A DNA stretch of 64,000 bases from Echinarachnius parma. Lineage: Eukaryota; Echinodermata; Echinoidea; Clypeasteroida; Echinarachniidae. Each line of letters begins with the position of its first letter. Position 1 is the first letter of the stretch. A model generated the notes under the pieces. That model searched no databases, was not told where the DNA came from, and saw only the letters and a program-made list of their open reading frames with translations. The stretch is taken from contig JBAMJV010001346.1 of assembly GCA_037951105.1 (NCBI GenBank), forward strand, positions 23,501 through 87,500. Reading direction: 5' to 3'. Positions 21,601 to 33,600 of this stretch are shown here, one piece after another. The translations under genes were made by a program, and so were the position numbers.

Positions 21601-24600
21601 GTAGCACGAAGATGGGGCATCGCTACCTGTGGATCTTGCCCAGTCATGGCACACTTCTTGAGGGTGGACTTGACAGTTCTGACCATCCTTTCTGCCAGTC
21701 TATTCTACCTCGGATAGTGTGGAGAAAAAGGTTGTGTGGGAGATTTACTATTTCCGACACATTTCCTGGAAGGGTCGTCCTGTGAACTGGGGGCCCTTGT
21801 CTGACACGAATTCAGCCGGTGGACCGAATAGACTAAAGACTCACTCATTACTTCTGCTACAGCTTTGCTAGAGGTGTCCTTTAGCTTGTAGATTACAGGG
21901 TATTTTGAATGGTAGTCTGTGATGAGGAGGTTGTCCTCTCTGTTCAGGGTGAAGAGGTATGTTCCAAGTTTGGTCCATGGGCTGTTGGAACACCGTGTGG
22001 TTGCAACGGTCTTCTGTTGCCTTGCTTGGAGTTCCTGACATGCTGCACAATCCTTCGTGATGCGATCTATGTCTTTTCTGATGTTCGGCGGGTTCTTTCA
22101 ATGCCCATGTGTCCGATGTGGAGTTGCTGTATGTCATCTCGGAGTGTGTATGAGATTACAACTTGCCGTCCCTTAAATATGACGATGTGGGATAGTCCGG
22201 AGTTCATCTCTGTAGGGCCAGAAGATGCGCAGTGGTTTGGGCACTTCTGTGATATTGTCTGGTCACCCATCTATCACTAATTTCCACAGGGCGCGTAGGC
22301 CGGTGTCACGTGCCGCTTCCTTCTTGAGTTCCTCCCTTTTGTTTTGTCTAAAATGGACAAGGTCAATGCTGAGTGCATCCTCGAGCACTGTATAGATAGA
22401 CTCTACCGTAAGGTCTGTTGGAACGTCCTGTGAGTCACTGGGAATTGTCATTCTGTACCGTACATTGCATTTGTACCCTTGTTTTTTATGAGAAGTCCAT
22501 GGAGGCGTGGTGGTGCACTCCTAAGAGATTTTCTGCAGATCATTTCCAGGGGTTCGTGGTCTGTTTCTACGGTAAAGTCTTGTCCAAATAGGTAGGTACT
22601 TATGTCTCTCTTTCGATGTTTGAGTAATTTGATTCCGCTTGTAAGAGGCTTTTTGAGGCGTATGCTACTGGTTTGCTGTCTTGTAGGAGGCAGGCTCCAA
22701 CTCCTTACATGGAAGCATCGACTTCAAGGACAGTATCCTTCCGTGGGTCGTAGTATTGCGTATTGGATGATAGAATTCTTGAGGGAGTCATATGCATGTG
22801 CATGATCTTCGTCCCAGTGGAATGGGACATCCTTCCTCAGCAGCTCGCGTAGTGGTGCTGCTCTCTCACTGAAGTTTTGGATGTAATATGATAGGTACGT
22901 GAACAGTCCTAGGCATCGGATGACATCTTCCTTGTTGTGTGGAGTTGGGAGAGACTTGATGGCTTCCACCTTTTGGGGGTCTGGTTGGATTCCAGCCCTG
23001 GTGTACAGGGGACCATAGAAGGTGATACTGGTCCTTCAAAAGCTGCCCGTTCCATCAGCTGGCGCAGATTCTTGACTACATTGCTGTTATGGGCAGAACA
23101 CAGGAAGAGCATGACATGCTCTTACTGTGTTCTGCCTATAACATATATGTAGTCAGCGATGCAGGCGTATCCTGGGAGACCATCGGTGATTTTGTCCATG
23201 TGCTGCTGGAAAATGTCTTGGCTAACACATATACCGAATGGCAGACAGAGAAAGCAGTATAATCTTCCAAAAGGTGTGCGGAAGGTAATGAGTTATTGGG
23301 ATTCTTCTGCCAAGGGTATTGTAGTAGCCAGCTTTTGCATCCAGCTTTGAGGAGTACATCTTTTCAAGGCGTCGTTCAAACATCTTGGGTCGAGGCAATG
23401 ACAAAGAGATCCATCAGTACTGACTGCTGTAGTTTGTGTGGTTCCACAAAAAACACCTTCGAAGCATACATCTGGGAATAAAGAGGAAAGGTGAAGTGTG
23501 AAGGCAATCGATTCAAATTCTCCCTTTATTTCCAAGTGCCATTGTGACATTTGTGACCCGCTATAGCAAAACCCGGTACTTGTCGGTGATTCATGCTTTC
23601 AAGAAATGTGCATTTTAAGTTCACACAATGTTTGTAAAAGACCTACGATTGTAAAATTGAAACAATCATATCTTCGCCAGTTATTGACCAATTGCTTAAA
23701 ACAAAGCATCAAATGAAAGCTTGTGATGAGGCCTTTCTAATGGTATGAAAATCTACATTTTGATTTTTACCGATAAGTGCCGGGTTTTGTTATAGCCGGT
23801 CACATTTTGTTCGTCTTTGATGGCCTATGGAGAGCTTTAAAAATAGTAAACTTATGAAACTATACATTCTATGAAAGCCCCGATAATACTCTTTAAGATG
23901 ATATCAATCAATGCAATATTGTAGAAAATGGGGAGACATAGCGAAGGATATAAGTGCTCTAGGTTTGAAAATGGCCTATTGTAAATCGTTCAAAAATCTG
24001 ATCCATTTGTGGTTCATATTTTGTGCAGAATTAATCGACCAGTGAGGTTCATGCTCGACAGAGATGAGGATATGTGTTCTACTGGTGGCAGGAATCCGTT
24101 CCTTGGATGCTACAGAGTGGGCTACAGCAACGATGGCAGACTTACGGCACTTGACATCAAGCTGTATTGCAATGCTGGCTATTGTCATGACTTGTCTGGA
24201 GATGTAAGTATACAGTAACATTAATTTAGTTTAATTTCCCTTTCTGTATAGGCTAATTCATAATACCAAATAGATTATTGTTATTTAGCTTTATTACAAG
24301 AGGGGCTTTATGGTTATGACTTGCTTAGGGCTATGACTGTCATTTAATTAACTCATTATTTGCAATTTGGATTATTACTTAAAGGTTATCTACAGTATAA
24401 TTATATAAACCCCTCACAAAAAGTTCCGCAATTCAAGTTTGAGCTTTCATATCTCTCATATTACTTTATTACCTTTCATGAATGTGGTATCATTAGAACG
24501 GTTGTATCCTCCCCTTTACATTGATATTGATATTGACATTGATATTGACATTTTTTATAAATATGTTATCATGAAATGTGCATGACATCCGAATATGGGG

Positions 24601-27600
24601 CAAAGTCAAAAGTGAAATGTTGCAAAATGCAGTAATATTGTCAACAGCGTCCCCTCCTTTGTTTGGGAGAATAAAGTGTCTGAATGATTTTAAGTCGGTC
24701 ATGGGGTATGACCATTTTCTTTGGAAGATGAAATGTGTCTTAATGATTTTTCAGGGGATGCAATAACGTTTCGGTATGTTGTTAGGAAGATGTGTTGTGT
24801 TTTACTGACTGATTGAGAAATTATCGTTATGTTTGATTTGCACAAAGATTGTTGCAAAAAGTTCTGCAATTTAAGTTTGAGCGTTCATATCTCCCCTATT
24901 ACTTTATTACCGTTCACAAATTTGGTATCATTAGAAAGCCTGTTTATACCCTTTTACATTGGTATGACATGTGTTTATCATGGAATGTGCATTACATCCG
25001 AATATGGGGCAATGTCAAAAGTGATATGTTGCAAAATGCATTGATATTGTCAATATGATTTATCATGTAATTGAGAGAATAAGTGATGTTTTGAAAGATG
25101 TTGAGGCGAGCATGCATGATGTCAATGGCGTATTATCATTTCCCCTGGAGTATGGAATGAGTTTGAAATGGTCATAAATACAATTATGAATTATTCTGTT
25201 GTTTGGACAACGCAAAAGTGACGTTTGTTCTGTAATCGTGGTGGAAAACTGATAAACTTGCGACAATAGTGTGTAAAAGTCAAACATAATGATAATTTCT
25301 CAATCAGTCAATAAAACACATTACATCTTCCTAACAACATACACAAACGTTATTGCACCACCTCAAATTCATAAAGAAGCATTTCATCCTCCAAAGAAAA
25401 TGATAATACGCCATTGACATTCACGCATGACCGACTTATCATCATTCAGAACACTTTATTCTCCCAACAAAAGGAGGGTATCTGTTGACAATATCAATGC
25501 ATTTTGCAACATTTCACTTTTGACTTTGCCCCATATTCGGATGACATGCACATTCAATGATAAAATATTCATAGCAAATGTCATATCAATATAATGGGGG
25601 GGGGGGGGGGGGGATACAAGCTTTCCAATGATACCATCCACATTCATGAACGGTAATTAAGTAATAAGAGAGATATGAACGCTCAAACTTGAATTGCGGA
25701 ACTTTTTGTGAGGGGTTTATATGTGCAGCAAAGTTAGATCTGTGTATGTGTCGCAATGATTGTAGTGACAATATATTCAATCAGCCTGAATCATGTAGGT
25801 TTTTCCATTTATCAATTTATTAGAATAAACTCGCTTATTTTCTGCTTTTTTCAGGTGATGAAGTGTGCAGTAGTGCAAATTGACAATGTGTATCGCTCCT
25901 TCCTTGTGTAAAACTAGTATCCTATCTAAAGTTGCCTTCATGGATGTCATTTATGTTTTCTATTCAGAATCATCTGTTTAAATCTTATTTCAGCTCTTTT
26001 ACTATTTAATTCTTCTCTTAATTCAGGATAATGGAATGGACTGTATCGTACATTGACAATGTGTATCAATTTCCAGTTACTAGAGAAAGAAGTCACTTGT
26101 GCAAGACCAATATCTTATCTAGAATGGGATTTCATAATATGGCTTTTATTCTTTATCTACTGTTTTAATTTACTTCACTATTTCAGCTCTCTTACTATTT
26201 GATTCTCTACTGTATTTCAGGTGGTCGATGGAAAAGGGCTGTATCGCAATGTGTATTACTTCCCTGTGGCAAGACTAGAGGTCACTTGTGCAAGACCATT
26301 ATTCTAGCCCAAACTGATTTATGTTGATTTTGGTCACGGATTTTATTCCGTATTTATATACGGTTAGAATTTACTGTACTATTTTAGCTTTTATATTGTG
26401 CTTTTCTTTCTTTTTGCTATTTAATTTCTTCTTCTTTCAGGTGATGGAAAAGGCTCTATCGCACATTGACAATGTGTATCGCTTCCCTGTGGTCAGAGTG
26501 AGAGGTCACTTGTGCAAGACCAATCTTCCTTCCAACACGGCCTTCCGTGGCTTCGGTGGTCCCCAAGCCATGGTCATTTGCGAAACTTTCATGACGGACA
26601 TCGCCGCAAGGCTTGGCATCTCCCAACTGAAGGTATAATCATCGTTCTCCGAATGATATGATTTAACCTTTTTTCGCTCTTTATTTTGGCGAGTAAAAAA
26701 ATAATTGTTTCAAATTCTATGACACGAAACCTGAATCAGGTGGCCTAATATCAAACAAATATAGACAGCTAGTAGTTTTCATTATACAGGTAGAGCACGT
26801 TGACTGTATAGTAAGCAAATAATTACCGTTGGTGAAGGCAATGGCACAATCTATCACTTCCGATGCAATCTGGATGTAGCTATCTTTCCGAAGCGAAGCT
26901 GAGGAAAGATAGCGTATACATTCAGATTGCCGAGGAAGTGATGGTTTGCCATTGCCTGAAACCAAAAGGTGATTATTTGCTTTATATTCTACATTGGAAA
27001 CATTTCACTGGTAGCTAGGTCTACGAGAAAGACAACTTAAACTGTTTTTAATGTCTAGGCCTAGACTAGTTCTAACAACACTAACAGTAACACTACAGTT
27101 ACCGGCACTACTAGACTTTGATCTACTTACCAACAATGGCTATTCCAATATAAAATGAAAGTGAACTCCAACTCCAAGTCAGACTCCAAGAAAATTGTAA
27201 TCAATGATGATGAAACACCAAAACAGTTCATAAGTCAACGTTCCAAAGTCTAAACGTCAGAGTCATGGCAAGCGGTGTACGATACATATTGCAAAGTACG
27301 CATTACATTTGTAATTCGCGCAACACACACACATCCGCGGTTGCATTGAATTGACCGTGCATTTTGCATGCAGTGTGTGGTTATTCAAATCCCGTATTAA
27401 ATGAAGCAGACGGTACCGTACCCGGTACTACCATTCCTACAATACAACGGCAGTGTTGGAGTCGTCTTCTATGTATGGTCTGCTGAATAGTGCGGAATGT
27501 GAATACACACTCTCACAGCAATTCAATGCAACCGCGCGCATAGAGTTATCGCGCCACTTATTGATATTCAATTCAATGGCATGCAACCGCGGAGTGTAGA

Positions 27601-30600
27601 TAGTACTTTTTATCTAGTGAGTGCAACGAACTTTCACCCAAGATATCTACAGAGTGTAACGAATGGGCAAAACTATATTTCATCACGTGATTAACTTTTG
27701 ACCAATCGTAGAGCAAGATTCTTAGTATGTGGAATATAATTCATATTATCTCAGTAATTGTTATTGTCATCATTATTGTTTTATGATTATTAATATTATT
27801 TTTCATCTTATTAACCCCAGATCAGGGAGATGAATTTCTACCAGGAGGGGGATGTGACTATATGCAATCAGCCATTGAAGGGTGTTCAAATACAGCGCTG
27901 CTGGGAAGAGTGCCTACACAAGAGCCACTTTGCAACCCGAAGTAAAAACGTGGATATTTTCAATAGGTAAGCCAGCTAGGGCTCGACTCTAGCACTTGCC
28001 CGAATGCCCAGGGCAAGCCAAGATCCACATTAAGCGAGTGAAATCTTTAGATATTGGATCCTATTTGGTTGCCAGATAGGGCAACTAACATTTTTCTTCA
28101 TCTCTGAGAGAAAAATATAATTCCTTATGTATAAATCCCAAGGTACCTAGCACGATTAATTTTAACAGTTGTTTCATATCATTGGTTTTGGTAGACAAGT
28201 ACATTTCTTTTTCAGGCAAGTGCAATTGAGATATTTGCAATAATGGGCAAGTATGAGAAGTCAATGTGGATGCTTTAGCCCCATTTCATGTAGTGAGATC
28301 CAGTTATGTCAATTAAATGATTTTTTCATTGCTTTTTTTTAAAAGGACTTAGTAACATTGTCCAAATCCTCCAAATTCATTTGAAATTCTAGCGGTTCCC
28401 TCATACAAAAAAAGCATGGGACTGGTTTCGGTTTCTCATATTTCCCTTTCGTTAAAAAGATATTTACGATAGAAGTGTTCAAATGTCAAATTATCCAATG
28501 GATCGTCAGAACCTTGTACAAATTAGTGAGTGCAATGAGTTAGTGAATGTCACTTTGCGTTTTTGCTCATTACTCGGCCATATAAAGTCCATTTAACTTG
28601 AAGTTTTCACACAACACCCTGTGGACATAATAACACTATACATTGTATCAACCACTCATCGCTTTTTACACATGACCACAACATTACTAGATCCCTTTAA
28701 TGCTTTGCGTTGCTTTACTTAGTTGTTTTGTTTTTTGTTTTGTATTTAGTGAGAACAGGTGGAAGAAGAGAGGTCTAGCCGTGATACCAACCAAGTTTGG
28801 AGTCTCTTTCGCCGCAGCGTTCCTTAATCAGGTATGCCACATTTCTTGTTTCAGTTCAAATAAATCTCAAACTCAAGTTAAATTTATTTATTCAACAATA
28901 CCAACTTGTATTTGTTGAGTGATTGTTATGCCCCCGCAACGAAGTGGCCGGAGTCATTATGTTTTCTAGTTTCCCGTCCGTACGTACGTCCCGTTCTTGT
29001 TATCGCGATATCTCAAGAACCGGTTGTATATCTTGAGGAGCTAATGAACAGATTAGATGTTGGGGTCATAGGGTCAAAGGTCACAGGACTCATTATATAA
29101 ATTATACGAAAATAGCTCGTTATCGCAAGAACTAACGTACGTATTGTCGACAAACTTGGTACATGTATGTATCTTGAGAAGCCAATAAACTGATTTTATT
29201 TAAGGGTCATGAGGTCAAAGGTCACAGGGCTCATTATATATGCAAGCATAGCTGGTTATTGCAATATATCTAGAACTAATCGACGTCCCTGATAGCAACA
29301 ACTGGTAAAAATGACGTCAAATTTACGTCGTTTTACGTCGTGTACGTCGTCTTAAAGACGTCTTAAATTCACGTCAAAAAGTGAAGATTTTGCACCCGCG
29401 TTTCACAACATATAGACGTCATATTTTGACGTGATAATGACGTCTTCTTTTCTCAAAAAGGCGTCTTTAAGACGTCTTTAAGACGTTTATATGTACCACA
29501 AATTACGTCATTTAGACGTCATAAAGACGTCTTATTGGTCAATATAAGACGTGATTTTTACGTCTCGATTTGACGTGATTTTCACGTCGTGTACGTTGTC
29601 TTAAAAGACGTCGTAAATTCAAGTCAAAAAGTAAAGATTTTGCACCCACGTTACAAGACATATAGACGTCATATTTTGACGTGATAACGACGTCTTTTCG
29701 ACATAAAAAGACGTCTTTAAGACGTCTTTAAGACATCAATTTGTACTATAAATTACGTTATTTAGACGTCATTAAGATGTCTTATTGGTCAATATAAAAC
29801 GTGATTTTTACGTCTCGATTTGACGTACTTTTCACGTCGTGTACGTCGTCTAAAAGACGTCGTAAATTCACGTCAAAAAGTGAAGGTTTTGCACCCACGT
29901 TTCATGACATATAGACATCATATTTTGACGTGATAACGACGTCTTTTCGTCATAAAAAGACGTCTTTAAGACGTCGTATTGACGTCATATTGACGTCATA
30001 TTTTGAAGCGATTTTTATAGTTAAAAAAAAATGAGACAGGCTATATCTGGTAGTGTGTTCCACAGACAGCTACCAATTCAATACTTATCTAACATCTACT
30101 ACATAACACCTAATCCTATCCTATTCCTAAATCCTAAACCTATCCTATAACCTACGTCTATCACCATACAGATCAGTTATGGTATAGGTTTCGTATATAT
30201 ATCCCGCTTCTTAGTATGTGAGATTTAAATGGTTAGTATTGAATGGATAGTATTTCAAAGAGTTGATGCCTAAATAGGCTAATCACCTTACAAATCAGGT
30301 TGGTATTTATATTAGTTTTAATATCTGCAAAAACAAGATCATAATAACATTGTTTTCAATGTAAATAGTTATACAAATTGGAATTTTACTTTGCACTCTA
30401 ATGCGATTGTTTATAATCGATCATTAATGAATCCTGTATCCATTAGACCTGAAGACATTTAATAATAATAAGTCCTATTTTCTTTTGTTATTCATGTTCT
30501 AAAATGTTTCTATAGAAAATTTAGCAATATTACCACCTTGGGATCATTGGGTTATTTCCACTAATTTGATACGATCGTTTATAATCGCTTCATGAATTAT

Positions 30601-33600
30601 TCCTGTAGGCCATCCTATATGTTGTAGACGTTCATAAGTCCAAAATGTGTTTGTTTGTATTTACTCATGTTCTAAAGGGATTCTTTAGGAAATCTAGCAA
30701 TATGACCACCCTGGCATCATTGGGTTATTTCCACTTTGATACTATCGTGTATAATCGATCATGAATATTATTCCTGTAGGAGATAATATGTTGTAGACAG
30801 TCCAATAATTGTTTGTTTTTTTCTCATGTGCTAAAAGGTTTCTTTAGATAATTCAGCAATGTTACTACCATGGCAACATTGAAAATTTGTTGTATTCAGC
30901 TAAATTGCATATTTGTTATACTTGGTCAGAGGTACGTATTTACCTAGCACAAATGTGATGAAATAAATTACGTTAGAGAATCTTTGCGTGGGGAATTCAT
31001 TCTTGGTACTCATTTGCACATGGTAAAACCAAGATGACTGCCAGTCATTGCGTATTAGTAATGATTATCATATTTATTTTCAATAACAGTAGTCTCACAA
31101 AGAGCCTCTTTTGCAGGTCCAAACTTTGGAATTCCCTCCCATCCCATTTACAGAGCGCTTCATCATTACATCTAAACATAATTACAAAGACACCCTTTAT
31201 ACATGTATAATCTCAGTTCTCTCCCATTTCACCCCTACTCCATTTTTGTTTTGTTTTGTTTACTAGGTTTTTTTGTTTTTTGTATGTGTTTATTTTGAAG
31301 CAGCTGCTTCACTTAGGGACCATACCCACCAAGATTGTTTTTTGTTATGATTGAATAAATCAAGGCATGATCTAAATAAATGTATGTATTAGATATATTT
31401 AAAGGGGTAGTTTAGTTTTGGTAAGGCTGAACTTTAGTAGCCAAAACCTGCACAGTAACATTATAAACTAATAGTTATAACTCCACCATGCTCGAAAGGT
31501 GTACAAAATTACAAACGACCAAGTAAAATGCCTGTTATCATTCAAAATGAGCCATTAAAACACAAGAGGGCGCTTTTTTAAAAGGGATTGGTTTCAACCA
31601 TTTTCAACCAAAATTATGCATGTGATGTTTTGTTGATATAATGATTAAATAGCGAGATCATCAACAACCATTTAAAAAACGCTTTTGAAAATTTTGAAAA
31701 AGTGCAAGCATTTTTTTAATTTTTTGAAAAAATCATCTAATTATTTGGGCCCCAAATAATTATAAGATCAGATATATTTATTGATATTTCAGCCGTTTCT
31801 GGGTCGATTTTGACCAAATAAAGTTTATTCTGCCATTAAAATTGCATGTTCTCTCAAATTCGACACTCAGTTTTTCATTACCTCACAAAAAAATTGCGAT
31901 GTGCAGCGCCCTCTCTACCAAAACTAAACTACCCCTTTAAGCTTGGTTGCCACCATTGCAATATTGGACAATGCATGTAATGAACATACATATAATTAGG
32001 TAATTTATATAAATTATTTGCATATCCCATAAATATTATATTATTGTGAACCCAGTACGTTCAAATAATGGGTAGCATACTATTTTTCCTAGGTTTTGGG
32101 GGCAACAAATGAATTTCTGATACATGTACTTTACTTTATATATCGCCATGGCAACCTTCTCGGATCAAAGATGAGAACCCATTCTAGAAAACATGTGTTC
32201 ATTCTTCTGGTTATATGGTTTGTTTCATTTCTGATTTTACAATACAAATATGATTTTACAATAAATGAACATACTACAAAAACAAACACAAAAATTAAAA
32301 CAAATATCCAGTGTATATAATAGTAAATAAAGATACTAAAATAAACAATATACTGTTTAACACCTAACTGTGAAGAAAAGGAAGGAAAATGCAAAAGAGA
32401 CAACATCCATAACAAAACACAACACTCCTGCATATGTGAAGAAAACCAGATATAATGTGATCCATACAACAAAAATGATAGCGAATAACTTGTCTTTTAA
32501 AGGGCAATGAAACCCAAGCAAAATGTTGTTTTCATAGTCTTGAAGAGATTAAGAAGAATAATCTCTGAAAGTTATAGCATAATCGGGTAAGAAACAAGAA
32601 AACTACGGTTCTTTGAAAATGTCCATTTATTCCTATGGGAAACTCAAATTGGCAACGCACTCTGATAAGTGTGTGGACAACTCCCCATGTTTTGTACACA
32701 AATGTTCCCATTTTTACAGTTTTCTTCATAGTCACATTGTTCCATTTCCCCAACTCATGATATGTTATGTATAAAAGCATTCTACAAAACATTATGTTGA
32801 ACTCGAACGAAGGGTAAAAATACATTTTTAGAAAATTTAACAAAACTGAAATTTTGTGTACAAAATGTATGGGGAGTTGTCCACAACTATGCTAGAGTGC
32901 GTTGCCAATTTGAGTCACTCAAAGAAATACATGCCTCTTTTCAAAGAGCCATAGTTTTCTTATTTCTTGACCGATTGTGCTCAAATTTTCAGAGACTATT
33001 CATTATATTTAGTGTCTTATAGTGCATATAACACTTTGTCTGGATTTCATTGTCCTTTAAAGAAATCTCAATGACGTCATAATATTGTCGTCCATACGAC
33101 ACAAATTGTCATGGCAAAAATGGTCTTTTTCAGATGTCACAAAGACGTCGTAATCGTGTCATCCTTACGACAAAAAAGATATTGAAAATAATATTTGAAA
33201 GACATCATAGTGATGTTGTAATAACGTCATCAAAAGGACAAAAACTAATTTGACAAACTAGTTTTTGGATGACGTCATAATGCGTCGTAATAAGGTCGTC
33301 CATACGACAAAAATGAAAAGCGAAGCACCAAAAAGTAAGCCTTTTGACGTCTTAATGACGTCATGATATTGTTGTCCGTACGACACAAATTATCATAGCG
33401 AAATTGTATTTTTAAGACGTAATAATGACGTCGTAATCATGTCACCCATACGACAAACAAAGCTAGTAAAAACTAGTCTTTGAAAGACGTCATAATGACG
33501 TCGTAAAAAGGTCGTCTATACGCCAACAATAATTACAAAAATAGTCTTTGAAAGACGTCATAGTTCCGTAATAACGTCGTCCACACGACATAAACCTTAA

